Of a stretch of 64,000 nt of DNA, positions 21,117 through 31,800 are shown one piece after another; position 1 is the first letter of the stretch; each line of letters begins with the position of its first letter. The DNA comes from Polynucleobacter sp. MWH-Spelu-300-X4 (lineage in GTDB: Bacteria > Pseudomonadota > Gammaproteobacteria > Burkholderiales > Burkholderiaceae), in contig NZ_CP061294.1 of NCBI RefSeq assembly GCF_018687515.1, positions 62,001 through 126,000 of the forward strand, in the 5' to 3' direction. The notes under the pieces were generated by a model. It saw nothing but the letters and a program-made list of their open reading frames with translations, had not been told where the DNA came from and did no database searches. The translations under genes and the position numbers were made by a program.

Positions 21117-23426
21117 TTAATCTAGTGTTTGGGTGCGCCCAAAGGTGGGCATAAATTCAGGGATTACCCAATCGCCATCTTGTTGCGATACTCCTGGAGG
21201 AGGCCTACGGTCAACTTCAGGCATACCGTTTAATGCGGTTTTCATATAACGAATCCACATAGGTAGTGCTAGGCCACCACCAGTCTCTCGATCGCCTAAG
21301 CTCTTAGGTTTATCAAACCCAATCCACGCGACAGCAACAATGTTTGGATGGTATCCAGCAAACCATGCGTCCATAGATTCGTTGGTAGTACCTGTTTTGC
21401 CAGCAATGTCATTTCTAGCAAGCGTTACCCTAGCCGATGCTGCAGTACCAGTTTTAGTAACTTCTTGAAGAAGGCTATCCATTACAAAAGCTGTTCTTGA
21501 ATCTAAAACTTTTAAGTTGCTATCACCCGCCACTGTTGGAGTGGCTTCAAATAACACATTGCCTTTGGCGTCAATCACTTTGCTAATTAAATAAGGATCG
21601 ACTCTGTAACCACCATTTGCAAAGACACCATAGCCTGTGGCCAATTGGAGTGGTGTAACAGAGCCCGCGCCCAACGCCATGGTTAGGTAAGGAGGATGTT
21701 TTTCCGCTTCAAAACCAAAACGTTGAATGTAATCCTGTGCATAGCGCGCGCCAATTTTTCTAATGACTCTTACAGAAACTAAGTTCTTTGATTTGGCTAA
21801 TGCGGTACGCATTCTCATATAACCTTCAAACTTACCATCGTAGTTTTTCGGTTCCCACATCTGTCCGCCTGTTTCTAGTCCGCTAATAGATAGGGGGGCG
21901 TCATTAATGAGTGTATTGGGCATGATGCCCTTTTCAAGAGCAGCTGCATAAATGAATGGTTTAAATGATGAGCCTGGTTGGCGTTGTGCTTGAGAAACAT
22001 GGTTGAACTGATTCCTGGCTTGGTCAAATCCGCCAACTAAAGCTCTGATACCACCATCGTGTGTATCTAAAGCGACAAACGCAGCTTCCACTTGAGGCAT
22101 TTGAGCTAAGGCCCATCTTCCTTCAACTGGAATAACACGAATGATGGCGCCTGGTCTGATTTGTTGTTTAGGTTGGGCTTTATCTGAAAGAGCTACCGCA
22201 CCTAGTTTTAAGTCTTCACCTCGAATCGTCACCAAATCACCTGTAGCAATCACAGCGCGAATTTGTTTGGGGTCAGCATCAATCACAACGCCAGCTAGCA
22301 AGTCATCGCTACTTGAGTGATCACTTAAAGCATCGTCAATAGCTCGCTGTCTTTCAACGTTACCTTCGGGTAATTTGATATAGCCTTCAGGACCACGATA
22401 TTTATGACGTATCTCATAATCCATGATGCCTTTTCTAACGGCGGCATAGGCGGCTTCTTGCTCAGCTTTGCGAATAGTCGTAATAACTGTCATACCTTGG
22501 GTATAAATGCTATCGCCATATTCACTAATTAAAAGTTGGCGCACCATTTCAGAGGCGTAATCAGCTTTGGTTGCAAACTCTTTGCCCACGCCTCTTACAT
22601 GCAAAGTTTCTGCTAGAGCTGCTTCATATTGCGCAGGTGAGATCATGCGTAAATCACGCATTCTTTGCAAAATATATTCTTGACGAATTTTTGCTCGACG
22701 GTAATTAACAACAGGGTTATATGCAGAGGGTGCTTTTGGAAGGCCTGCCAACATGGCTGCTTCTGCGATGGAGATTTCTCTGACATCTTTACCAAAATAA
22801 ATTTGCGCTGCGCTTGCGAAACCGTAAGAGCGTTGCCCCAAATAAATTTGGTTCATATAAAGCTCAAGAATTTTATCTTTGGAAAGATTGGCTTCAATCT
22901 TCCAAGCTAAAAGCACTTCATAAATTTTTCGGCTAAATGACTTTTCGTTGCTTAAGAAAAAGTTTCTTGCAACTTGCATTGTGATAGTTGAGGCGCCTTG
23001 AGATAGGTGGCCGCGTAAGTTGGCCAGTGTTGCTCTTAATACACCCCAGTAATCAACGCCCCCGTGTTCATAAAAACGCTCGTCCTCAATCGCGACCACA
23101 GCGTTCTTTAGATATTCAGGCATATCTTTAATGGCGACTAGATTGCGACGCTCCTCACCAAATTCTCCGATTAACGCGTTATCAGCGGTATAAATTCTTA
23201 GAGGTACTTTGGGTTTGTAGTCAGTGATTGTTTCTAAGTCGGGAAGATTCGGTCTGGCAACGATCAACGCGTAGGCAATGACTAAGCCAATAAGAATTAA
23301 TCCTGCGCTACCTAAAAAAATACCCCAGCGTACAAAGTGCTCACGCCAATCTTTTGTTTGTCTGCGAGGTTGGTTATTTCCACCTAAACGAGAAGGTGGG
23401 CGAACGGGTTGTCTAGGTTGATTCAT
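21117..23426 (-). CDS. mrcA: Penicillin-binding protein 1A (bifunctional class A)
   Basis: PBP1A polymerises lipid II and cross-links peptidoglycan. The 769-residue protein has a basic proline-rich cytoplasmic head, one membrane helix (about 30-55), a GT51 glycosyltransferase domain (EDERFYEHGGVD near 112, GASTITMQVARNFF near 144), an insert of OB type, and a transpeptidase domain with SSFK (Ser near 484), a KSKN box and KTGTT (near 675). All catalytic motifs are present. In many betaproteobacteria this gene is divergent from a full pilMNOPQ operon; here only pilP/pilQ-like genes remain. Confidence 0.96.
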   Translation of the reverse strand: MNQPRQPVRPPSRLGGNNQPRRQTKDWREHFVRWGIFLGSAGLILIGLVIAYALIVARPNLPDLETITDYKPKVPLRIYTADNALIGEFGEERRNLVAIKDMPEYLKNAVVAIEDERFYEHGGVDYWGVLRATLANLRGHLSQGASTITMQVARNFFLSNEKSFSRKIYEVLLAWKIEANLSKDKILELYMNQIYLGQRSYGFASAAQIYFGKDVREISIAEAAMLAGLPKAPSAYNPVVNYRRAKIRQEYILQRMRDLRMISPAQYEAALAETLHVRGVGKEFATKADYASEMVRQLLISEYGDSIYTQGMTVITTIRKAEQEAAYAAVRKGIMDYEIRHKYRGPEGYIKLPEGNVERQRAIDDALSDHSSSDDLLAGVVIDADPKQIRAVIATGDLVTIRGEDLKLGAVALSDKAQPKQQIRPGAIIRVIPVEGRWALAQMPQVEAAFVALDTHDGGIRALVGGFDQARNQFNHVSQAQRQPGSSFKPFIYAAALEKGIMPNTLINDAPLSISGLETGGQMWEPKNYDGKFEGYMRMRTALAKSKNLVSVRVIRKIGARYAQDYIQRFGFEAEKHPPYLTMALGAGSVTPLQLATGYGVFANGGYRVDPYLISKVIDAKGNVLFEATPTVAGDSNLKVLDSRTAFVMDSLLQEVTKTGTAASARVTLARNDIAGKTGTTNESMDAWFAGYHPNIVAVAWIGFDKPKSLGDRETGGGLALPMWIRYMKTALNGMPEVDRRPPPGVSQQDGDWVIPEFMPTFGRTQTLD

Positions 23427-23542
23427 GTGCCAATTATAGATATAGCTTTATATAAAGTGCGCTCAAATTTATCCGAGAAATAACCCACTAAAGAATCAGA
23501 AAAACCCTACAAAAGAATCTTATTTGGCTGATTTTTTTAAAA

Positions 23543-24121
23543 ATGCCTTCTAAGCACAATGGAGGCATGTTTAAAAGATTAATCCATGAGCAATCCTATG
23601 ATGCAGGGGTTGTGCCAGTTGAGCCTAATAATGACATCAAATCACCGTTTAAGAACACATTTTTAAGCGGTTCTTTAGGAAATGTGCATCTCATTAGTAT
23701 TTTGATGAGTCTTTTGATTTTTGCAGTATTAGCTTATGCAACTATTGAAGTAACTGCACAGCTTCAAACACTCCAACAAGAGTTATTGGTGATAAATGGG
23801 CAAATAAAAAAATTTCGTGTGCAGATGCATGAGTTGGCCCAGCAAAAAACCTTAATGCAGCCATTAAATAAATCATCTAATGATGAGCAAAAAGTAGCCA
23901 AAGAAATTGAGCCCCCCACGCATTTGAAATATATGGGTTTATTTAAGTCGGGGGCTACACAAAAAGTCTTGATTGAAATGGAGCAGGGCGGTGTTTTGTT
24001 TGCGCAAAACCAAATGATTGATCAGGAGTGGAAGTTAAAAAAGATTCACGAGGACCGTTTGCTTTTGGAGTCAATAACAGGTCAACAAGTAACTATCTAT
24101 AAAGAGCCAGCAGATGAATAG
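23543..24121 (+). CDS. PilP-like inner-membrane pilus/competence protein, reduced
   Basis: A 192-residue protein with a 45-residue cytoplasmic head, one membrane helix (about 47-70), a coiled coil (about 72-105) and a C-terminal beta-rich domain (about 125-188: LKYMGLFKSG, KVLIEMEQGGVLFAQNQMID, WKLKKIHEDRLLLE). The last part resembles the PilP/GspC homology domain; the helix plus coiled coil recall PilN/PilO. I infer a single protein replacing the PilNOP chain and linking to the secretin encoded next, which it overlaps by 8 nt. The start is uncertain: ATG 23567 is possible, but GGAGG lies only 1 nt before it. Confidence 0.6.
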   Translation: MPSKHNGGMFKRLIHEQSYDAGVVPVEPNNDIKSPFKNTFLSGSLGNVHLISILMSLLIFAVLAYATIEVTAQLQTLQQELLVINGQIKKFRVQMHELAQQKTLMQPLNKSSNDEQKVAKEIEPPTHLKYMGLFKSGATQKVLIEMEQGGVLFAQNQMIDQEWKLKKIHEDRLLLESITGQQVTIYKEPADE

Positions 24122-25184
24122 ACGACAAGTGATGACAGGAGCCTTCTTGACTTTGGTACTGCCTCTAACTATTCATGCCAAACAGAATGATGACAAGGTT
24201 TCTTTAAATTTTGTTGCCATTCCACTACGGCAACTATTGCAAATATTGGCTGATATGAAAGGTCTGAATCTGGTCATGAGTGAGAAGGTCACAGGAAAGA
24301 TGACCATTCATATTAAGCAGGCGCCTTGGCAGGAAGTGTTGGATACGATTTTAGCTAGTAGATCTTTGCTAGCCCAGCGGAAGGGCTCTGTTTTGTGGGT
24401 AGGCCCTTATGATGAATTAATGGCTCATGAGAAACGACTATTGGAGCGAGGGCAGCAAGCTGAAAAAGTAGAACAAAGTCATTTGGCGCTCAGGCAAATC
24501 ATGATTGAGGCCAAAATTGTGGAAGCGGAAAGGCGATTTGCTCAGAATTTGGGAGCAAAGTTGGGCTATCAAGCAAAAGGTACCCAAGTAAAGTCGAATT
24601 TATCCGCAGGGGGCTTACACGGATTTGAAGCGTCAACAGGTGCTATTGGTTTGCTAGGTAAGCAAGCGACCGAGGCTTTGAATATAGAGCTATCGGCGCT
24701 AGAGTCGAATGGTTTAGGCAATATTGTTTCTAATCCGCGGGTGTTGGCTGCTGAAAACAGCCAAGCGTTGATTGAGCAAGGAACAGAGCTGCCTTATCAG
24801 TCTTCAGCAGGTAATAGTGGCGCTACCAAGGTTCAATTTAGAAAAGCCAATTTGAGGTTGGAAGTAAAGCCAAGGATTCAGAAAGGCGACATGATTGTTT
24901 TAGACGTCGATATTAATAAAGACAGCGTGGGTTTAAAGACGGAGCAGGGGTTTGCGATTGATACTAAGCATGTGAAGACGCAAGTGCTTGTGGAGAGTGG
25001 TGGTACTGTGGTTTTAGGGGGTATTTTTCAGGAAGCTGATAGAAAAGATAGTACCCAAGTGCCATTTTTAGGGGAAATCCCAATTTTGGGAGCACTTTTT
25101 AAACAAGAGGCAAAATTCAGGGATAAGACAGAATTATTAATTTTTTTAACGCCAACTTTGGTTTCTAGCCAAAAGCCTCAGTAA
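24114..25184 (+). CDS. pilQ: Short secretin of the PilQ family
   Basis: Secretins form outer-membrane channels for type IV pili and DNA uptake. The 356-residue protein has a signal peptide ([22 protein letters not shown]), one STN/N0-type domain (about 28-100, [20 protein letters not shown]), then directly the secretin core ([21 protein letters not shown] near 125; [24 protein letters not shown] near 205) ending [13 protein letters not shown]. Typical PilQ is about 700 residues with AMIN domains and an N1 domain; these are absent. In size and plan it is closer to ComE of Haemophilus. It lies before aroK, where pilQ normally lies. Confidence 0.8.
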   Translation: MNRRQVMTGAFLTLVLPLTIHAKQNDDKVSLNFVAIPLRQLLQILADMKGLNLVMSEKVTGKMTIHIKQAPWQEVLDTILASRSLLAQRKGSVLWVGPYDELMAHEKRLLERGQQAEKVEQSHLALRQIMIEAKIVEAERRFAQNLGAKLGYQAKGTQVKSNLSAGGLHGFEASTGAIGLLGKQATEALNIELSALESNGLGNIVSNPRVLAAENSQALIEQGTELPYQSSAGNSGATKVQFRKANLRLEVKPRIQKGDMIVLDVDINKDSVGLKTEQGFAIDTKHVKTQVLVESGGTVVLGGIFQEADRKDSTQVPFLGEIPILGALFKQEAKFRDKTELLIFLTPTLVSSQKPQ

Positions 25185-25194
25185 AATCTTGTTT

Positions 25195-25719
25195 GTGAAC
25201 GGAATTCCAGAAAATATCTTTTTAGTTGGAGTTATGGGTGCGGGTAAAACGACCGTAGGGCGTTTGCTTGCCAAAAGACTCAACCGAAAATTTATTGATA
25301 CGGATGTTGAAATTGAAAAACGTTGTGGCGTACCTATTCCAGTCATTTTTGAAATGGAAGGCGAGGCTGGTTTCCGTAAACGCGAAGCGCAAGTGATTGA
25401 TGAGCTAACCAAAGAGAAGAATTTGGTTTTAGCCACGGGTGGCGGTGCTGTCATCTTGCCCGAAAATAGAAAAAATTTAAGGGAGCGGGGAACCGTTTTC
25501 TACCTTCGTGCGAATCCTCATGAGCTATGGCTTAGAACTCGCAATGACAAAGGTCGTCCACTGTTAAATAACAATGATCCTAAGGGGACATTGGAGAAGC
25601 TTTACGCTGTTAGAGATCCTTTATATAGAGAGGCTGCACATCATGTGATTGATACTGGCAAGCCAAGTGTGGCTCAGTTGGTAAATACATTGATGATGCA
25701 ATTTGAACTATCCACATGA
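25195..25719 (+). CDS. aroK: Shikimate kinase
   Basis: Shikimate kinase phosphorylates shikimate at O3 in the chorismate pathway. Motifs: P-loop GVMGAGKTT near residues 12-20, the shikimate-binding [12 protein letters not shown], and the ATGGGAV segment near residue 80. The start is non-ATG: GTG at 25195 (174 residues) or TTG at 25189 (176 residues); GTG is favoured as the commoner codon and no ribosome binding site decides. It overlaps aroB by 4 nt. The pilQ-aroK-aroB-dgt order is standard in betaproteobacteria. Confidence 0.95.
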   Translation: MNGIPENIFLVGVMGAGKTTVGRLLAKRLNRKFIDTDVEIEKRCGVPIPVIFEMEGEAGFRKREAQVIDELTKEKNLVLATGGGAVILPENRKNLRERGTVFYLRANPHELWLRTRNDKGRPLLNNNDPKGTLEKLYAVRDPLYREAAHHVIDTGKPSVAQLVNTLMMQFELST

Positions 25720-26798
25720 ATACACTTCAATTAGATTTAGGCGAGCGCAGTTACCCCATCCATATTGGATCTAATTTAATTGGTCAGGCTGATTTATATA
25801 AGAAACACCTGAAAGGTAATTTTTCTGCTGTTGTGACCAATGAGACAGTCGCGAAGTTATATGCTGACACGGTTGTGAAAACACTTGAAGGCCTTGGGCA
25901 AAAAGTTCGTTTGATTGTTTTGCCTGATGGTGAAGCGTATAAAACTTGGGAAACTCTACAAAAGATTTTCGATGGCCTGCTAGAAAGTGGCGCTGACCGA
26001 AAAGCCACGTTGATTGCTTTAGGTGGTGGTGTGATTGGTGATATGACTGGTTTTGCGGCCGCTTGTTATATGCGTGGCATCCGGTTTATTCAAGTACCAA
26101 CAACTTTGTTGTCTCAAGTAGATTCATCAGTAGGTGGTAAGACAGGTATCAACCATCCGTTAGGAAAAAATATGGTGGGTGCTTTTTATCAGCCTGTTGC
26201 AGTGATTGCTGACCTAGCCACCTTAAAGACTTTGCCTCCTAAAGAATTGGCGGCCGGTTTAGCCGAAGTAATTAAACATGGCGCTATTTTTGATGCGACA
26301 TTCTTATCTTGGATTGAAAATAACATCCAAGCTTTAAATGCATGCGATCTTGCGGCGATGGAGCATGCTGTACAAAGATCTTGTGAAATTAAATCAAGTG
26401 TTGTGGCACAAGATGAGCGTGAAGGTGGTTTGCGCGCCATCCTTAATTTTGGCCACACTTTTGGTCACGCTATTGAGTCTGGTATGGGTTATGGCGAATG
26501 GTTGCATGGTGAGGCTGTTGGATGCGGCATGGTTTTAGCAGCAGATCTTTCGGTTCGTTTAGGTTTATTAAAAGCAGAGGATGCTAAAAAGCTTAAGGAC
26601 ATCATCGCGCAGCTCAACTTGCCAACACAACCCCCTAAATTTGGCGTCGCTAGGTATATGGAATTAATGGCCATCGACAAAAAAGCCGAGGGTGGTGAAA
26701 TCAGATACATTCTTTTAGATGGTATTGGAAAATCTAAAATTCAAGCGGTAGATGATGAGTTGGTTGCCCAAACATTAATAGCAACTGGTGCCGCTTAA
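25716..26798 (+). CDS. aroB: 3-dehydroquinate synthase
   Basis: AroB converts DAHP to 3-dehydroquinate, using NAD+ and a divalent metal. The 360-residue protein has the NAD-binding DGEAYK and [21 protein letters not shown] segments, the [21 protein letters not shown] motif (in part), and the metal ligands in the [13 protein letters not shown] and [11 protein letters not shown] regions. It starts within the aroK stop (ATGA) and is followed 9 nt later by dgt. Confidence 0.97.
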   Translation: MNTLQLDLGERSYPIHIGSNLIGQADLYKKHLKGNFSAVVTNETVAKLYADTVVKTLEGLGQKVRLIVLPDGEAYKTWETLQKIFDGLLESGADRKATLIALGGGVIGDMTGFAAACYMRGIRFIQVPTTLLSQVDSSVGGKTGINHPLGKNMVGAFYQPVAVIADLATLKTLPPKELAAGLAEVIKHGAIFDATFLSWIENNIQALNACDLAAMEHAVQRSCEIKSSVVAQDEREGGLRAILNFGHTFGHAIESGMGYGEWLHGEAVGCGMVLAADLSVRLGLLKAEDAKKLKDIIAQLNLPTQPPKFGVARYMELMAIDKKAEGGEIRYILLDGIGKSKIQAVDDELVAQTLIATGAA

Positions 26799-26807
26799 AG
26801 AGAAGTA

Positions 26808-27923
26808 ATGAATCTAGCCAGCTACGCAGCGAAACTTGAAGCATCATTAGGACGCCTCCATGCGGAGCCAGTAGAGCCAACTCAATCAGGACGTAGTCCA
26901 TTTCAGCGCGATAGAGATCGCATCATTCATTCGACGGCGTTTCGTCGTTTGGAATATAAAACTCAGGTTTTCCTCAATCACGAAGGGGATCATTTTCGAA
27001 CCCGCTTAACGCATAGTCTTGAAGTGGCTCAAATAGCTAGAGCGGTTGCTAGAAGGCTCGCTTTAAATGAAGATTTAGTCGAGGCGATTTCTTTAGCCCA
27101 TGATTTGGGGCATACGCCTTTTGGGCATGCGGGCCAAGATGCATTAAATGAGTGTATGAAACCTTACGGTGGTTTTGAGCACAATCTACAAAGTCTTTGG
27201 GTAGTTGATTTCTTAGAAGAGCGCTATGCGCAGTGGAATGGTCTTAATCTTTCTTTTGAAACTCGGGAAGGCATCTTAAAGCACTGTTCTAAAAAGAATG
27301 CTGAACAATTGGGTGCGTTGGGAGAAAGATTTCTATTGGGTAAGCAACCAAGTATGGAGGCGCAGTTAGCTAATTTTGCCGATGAGATTGCTTATAACAA
27401 TCATGATATTGATGATGGTATTCGTTCGGGGTTGTTAACCATTGAACAAATGGAAGAGGTTGCTCTTTGGCGTACTCAAAAAAATCAAGTTAGCCAGCTA
27501 TATCCTCAATTGAATGGGCGCCGCTTGGTTTATGAAGTGGTTAGAAGGATTATTCATGTGTTGGTTGATGATCTTGTGAGGGAAACTCAGAAGAGGCTTC
27601 ATCAATATCAACCCAAGAGCATGGATGATGTGAGAAATATGCCAGCTTTAGTAGGTTTCTCGGAAGAGATTCGTGCTCAAGCGACGGAGATGAAGCGTTT
27701 CTTATTTAAAAACTTATATCGTCATCCTCAAGTGACGCAGGTAACGCAGGATGCAGCAGATATGGTGAGAGCTTTGTTTAATCATTACCATGTAACGCCC
27801 AATGCTTTACCGGAAGGATTTCGGACGGAAGATTCTCTGGAGCGACGAATTGCCCATTACATTGCTGGTATGACCGATCGTTATGCGGCAAAAGAGTTTA
27901 AGAAAATTAGCCAAACTAATTAA
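26808..27923 (+). CDS. dgt: dGTP triphosphohydrolase-like HD protein
   Basis: A 371-residue member of the dNTPase/dGTPase family that hydrolyses dNTPs to nucleoside and triphosphate. The HD-domain metal ligands are present: His in [17 protein letters not shown] in [15 protein letters not shown], and a downstream Asp in [14 protein letters not shown]. The N-terminal [22 protein letters not shown] signature is the family hallmark. It is the last gene of the aroKB unit; the next gene is a mobile-element transposase 16 nt later. Confidence 0.92.
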   Translation: MNLASYAAKLEASLGRLHAEPVEPTQSGRSPFQRDRDRIIHSTAFRRLEYKTQVFLNHEGDHFRTRLTHSLEVAQIARAVARRLALNEDLVEAISLAHDLGHTPFGHAGQDALNECMKPYGGFEHNLQSLWVVDFLEERYAQWNGLNLSFETREGILKHCSKKNAEQLGALGERFLLGKQPSMEAQLANFADEIAYNNHDIDDGIRSGLLTIEQMEEVALWRTQKNQVSQLYPQLNGRRLVYEVVRRIIHVLVDDLVRETQKRLHQYQPKSMDDVRNMPALVGFSEEIRAQATEMKRFLFKNLYRHPQVTQVTQDAADMVRALFNHYHVTPNALPEGFRTEDSLERRIAHYIAGMTDRYAAKEFKKISQTN

Positions 27924-27939
27924 TCTATAGAATTCACAC

Positions 27940-28638
27940 ATGGCTCGCCTACCGCGCTTAGTTCTAGCTGGACATCCGATGCACATCATGGTGTGCGGCA
28001 ATAATCGTCAGCAAATTTTCTTTGATGATGCCGAAAAGCGTTCTTATCTTGAATGGTTAAGAGACGCTGCTCGTGAAAATGAATTATTGATACATGCTTA
28101 TGTGTTGATGCCTAACCATGTTCATATCTTGGTTACCCCTAAAAATGACTTAAGTGTGTCTAGGACGATGCAATCAGTAGGTAGAAGATATGCCCAACTT
28201 TTTAACCAAAACCACCAAAGAACTGGGACTATTTGGGAGGGTAGATTTAAATCTTGCCTCTTAGAGCCAGAATCTTTTTTCTTGTTAACCCAAAAATTTA
28301 TTGAATCAAATCCTGTTCGATCAGGCTTGGTTCAAAAATCGGAAGATTGGCCTTGGTCTAGTTATCGACATCATATTGGTTCTGAAACTATTTCTTGGGT
28401 ATCTGATCACTCTTTATATTGGGCTTTGGGTAATACGCCTTTTGAGAGGCAGTCTGCTTGGCAACGATTTGTTATTGACTCATTCAATAAAGAGCAAATA
28501 GAGACAGTAAGTAGCCACTTACTAAAAGGATGGCCTCTTGGTAACCCTTCCTTTTTAAAACAAATAGCTGGAAAAGTGGCTCGTCCAGTAGCAAAAAGAA
28601 GACCTGGAAGACCTATAAAGGAAACGGTAGCCATTTAA
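27940..28638 (+). CDS. REP-associated Y1 transposase (RAYT)
   Basis: A 232-residue single-strand DNA transposase of the Y1_Tnp/IS200-like HUH family. The HUH pair is in LMPNHVHIL (His60, His62) and the likely nucleophile is Tyr84 in SVGRRYAQLFN; TGTIWEGRFKSC and FIESNPVRSGLV are typical RAYT motifs. RAYTs are usually single-copy, not flanked by IS ends, and linked to short palindromes, one of which lies 44 nt downstream. The basic tail (AKRRPGRP) resembles an AT-hook. It sits between dgt and gltB, interrupting neither. Confidence 0.9.
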   Translation: MARLPRLVLAGHPMHIMVCGNNRQQIFFDDAEKRSYLEWLRDAARENELLIHAYVLMPNHVHILVTPKNDLSVSRTMQSVGRRYAQLFNQNHQRTGTIWEGRFKSCLLEPESFFLLTQKFIESNPVRSGLVQKSEDWPWSSYRHHIGSETISWVSDHSLYWALGNTPFERQSAWQRFVIDSFNKEQIETVSSHLLKGWPLGNPSFLKQIAGKVARPVAKRRPGRPIKETVAI

Positions 28639-28681
28639 TTTTGCAACATATTGGTGCATGATTGCCCCCATTTTTATCTAC

Positions 28682-28735
28682 TCTGTCCCTAATTTATTAA
28701 TTAAATAATCTTACGTCTATTAAATTAGGGACAGA
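28682..28735. repeat. REP-like palindrome: perfect 15-bp inverted repeat
   Basis: TCTGTCCCTAATTTA (28682-28696) and its exact complement TAAATTAGGGACAGA (28721-28735) flank a 24-nt AT-rich spacer. The motif with AGGGACAGACACC recalls palindromes often seen beside RAYT genes in betaproteobacteria. I infer that it is the DNA substrate of the adjacent transposase. I saw no second copy in this window. Confidence 0.75.
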
Positions 28736-28751
28736 CACCTATTATTTTATA

Positions 28752-28780
28752 TTGCATCCACACGGGTAATCCCCTATAGT
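28752..28780 (+). promoter_or_regulatory. gltB: sigma70 promoter of gltB
   Basis: TTGCAT (28752-28757) and TATAGT (28775-28780) are exactly 17 bp apart. Transcription would begin near 28787, giving a leader of about 73 nt with a small hairpin CTCTG-CTTG-CAGAG at 28816-28829. The promoter decides the gltB start: the open frame beginning at 28779 cannot be used. Confidence 0.75.
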
Positions 28781-28859
28781 GCTCAAAAACCCCAAAACAT
28801 TTAGGGGAAACAAGTCTCTGCTTGCAGAGGTTAGCGATTACTTACCTAGGGAATTTTCC

Positions 28860-31800
28860 GTGACTACTTCGCCTTCATTGCGCCCAGCTGCGCAAGGTCT
28901 ATATGACCCAATTAACGAACATGATGCCTGTGGTGTGGGCTTTGTTGCACACATCAAAGGCAAAAAGAGCCATGACATCGTTACTCAAGGTTTAAAGATT
29001 CTTGAGAACATCGATCACCGTGGCGCGGTTGGTGCCGATCCTCTAATGGGTGACGGCGCGGGTATTTTGATTCAGATACCTGACCAGTTCTACCGTGAAG
29101 AAATGGCTAAACAAGGTGTGACTTTGCCACCAGCCGGTGAGTACGGCGTTGGTATGGTGTTTATGCCAAAAGAAAGCGCATCGCGTTTGGCATGTGAACA
29201 AGAATTAGAGAGAACGGTTCGTATTGAAGGGCAAGTTGTATTGGGCTGGAGAGATGTGCCGGTTGATATCAATATGCCTATGTCGCCAACAGTACGTAAA
29301 ACAGAACCAGTAATTCGTCAGATTTTCATTGGTCGTGGCCGCGACATCATGACAACGGATGCGCTAGAGCGTAAGTTGTATGTGATTCGTAAAACAGGTA
29401 GTCACGCGATTCAAGCGTTGCAATTGCAACATGGTAAAGAGTATTTCGTGACATCGATGTCAGCCAGAACCGTAGTTTATAAAGGTCTGTTATTAGCAAA
29501 CCAAGTGGGTGCTTATTACGAAGATCTAAAAGACCCGCGCGTTGTTTCTGCATTGGCATTGGTTCACCAACGTTTCTCAACAAATACATTCCCAGCATGG
29601 GAATTGGCTCACCCATACCGCATGATTGCTCATAACGGTGAGATCAATACCGTTAAAGGAAATGTTAACTGGATTAATGCGCGTACAGGTGCGATTAGCT
29701 CACCAGTATTGGGCGATGACTTACAAAAATTATGGCCATTGATTTACCCTGGTCAATCAGATACAGCGAGTTTCGATAACTGTTTAGAGTTGTTGGTGAT
29801 GGCTGGTTACCCAATGGCTCACGCCATGATGATGATGATTCCAGAGGCGTGGGAACAACATACATTAATGGATGACAATCGTCGTGCTTTCTATGAATAC
29901 CACGCTGCGATGATGGAGCCATGGGATGGTCCTGCCGCAATTGCATTTACAGACGGACGTCAAATTGGCGCAACATTGGACCGCAATGGTTTGCGTCCAG
30001 CTCGTTACTATGTAACGGACGATGATTTGGTCATCATGGCTTCTGAAGCCGGCGTTTTAACTTTCCCAGAAAATAAGATTGTTAAAAAATGGCGCTTACA
30101 GCCAGGCAAGATGTTCTTGATCGATATGGAACAAGGTCGCATCATTGATGACATTGAACTAAAAGATTCTCTTGCTAAAGCTAAACCATATAAGAGTTGG
30201 ATTGATGCGGTACGCATCAAGCTAGATGAGATTGATGTTACTTCTGCCGATGTTAAAGCTGAAGCGGAAAAGGCACGTCCAGCGGTGAGTCTTTTAGATC
30301 GTCAGCAAGCTTTTGGCTACACACAAGAAGATTTGAAGTTCTTGATGGCGCCGATGGCTCAGTCAGGTGAAGAGGCGATTGGTTCTATGGGTAACGATAG
30401 CCCATTGGCTGTTTTATCTAATAAGAACAAAACGCTTTATAACTACTTCAAACAATTATTTGCTCAAGTAACCAATCCACCAATCGATCCGATTCGTGAA
30501 AACATGGTGATGTCTTTGGTGTCATTTATTGGTCCAAAGCCTAACTTGTTGGATACAAATAACATCAACCCACCAATGCGTTTGGAAGTGGCTCAACCAG
30601 TCTTGGATTTTGATGATATCGCTAAGATTCGTCATATTGAGCATTACACAGGTGGTAAGTTCCGTTCATACGAATTAGATATTTGCTATCCAGCTGCTTG
30701 GGGTAAAGAAGGTGTTGAGGCGCGTTTGGCTTCATTGTGTGCCGAGGCTGTTGATGCCGTGAAATCTGGCTACAACATTTTGATCGTGAGCGACCGTCAG
30801 GTGGCTGCTGATCATGTGGCAATTCCAGCATTATTAGCAACTTCAGCAATTCATCAACATTTAGTTGAAAAAGGTTTGCGTACAAGCACTGGTTTAGTTG
30901 TTGAAACCGGTAGCGCACGTGAGACACATCACTTCGCATTGTTAGCAGGTTATGGTGCGGAAGCAGTTCACCCGTACTTGGCTATGGAAACTTTGGTGGA
31001 TATGGCCAAAGGTTTAAGTGGTGATTTGTCTGCAGAAAAAGTTGTTAAAAACTTTACTAAAGCAGTGGGTAAGGGTTTACAAAAAGTGATGTCTAAGATG
31101 GGTATTTCTACATACATGTCTTATACAGGCGCGCAGATTTTTGAAGCAATCGGTTTATCAAAAGATTTAATCGACAAATACTTTAAAGGTACAGCTTCAA
31201 ACGTGGGCGGTATTGGTGTGTTTGAGGTGGCTGAAGAAGCTTTGAAGATTCATAGCTTGGCATTTAGTGCTGATCCAACATTAACTAATATGTTAGATGC
31301 TGGTGGTGAGTACGCTTTCCGTATTCGTGGTGAAGACCACATGTGGACACCAGATTCAATTGCCAAGTTACAGCATTCAACACGTCAAGGCCCAGAAAAG
31401 GGTGGTTACCAAACATATAAAGAGTACGCCAATATCATTAATGACCAAAGTAAGCGTCATATGACATTGCGTGGCTTGTTTGAGTTCAAGATTGACCCAA
31501 GTAAAGCAATTCCGTTGGATGAAGTTGAATCTGCAAAAGAAATCGTTAAACGTTTTGCTACAGGCGCGATGTCTTTGGGTTCTATTTCAACTGAAGCGCA
31601 TGCAACTTTGGCGATTGCCATGAACCGTATTGGTGGTAAATCAAATACAGGTGAAGGTGGTGAAGATAACAAGCGTTACCGTAATGAACTAAAAGGTATT
31701 GCTATTAAGAAAGGTGAAACACTTTCTAGCATTATTGGTGAAGATATTATTCAAGCCAATATTCCTTTGAATGAAGGCGATTCATTACGTTCTAAGATTA

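Noticed and set aside
28682-28735. Rho-independent terminator for the RAYT gene
   Set aside because: The arms are 15 bp perfect, but the spacer is 24 nt and no T run follows; a REP-like palindrome explains it better.
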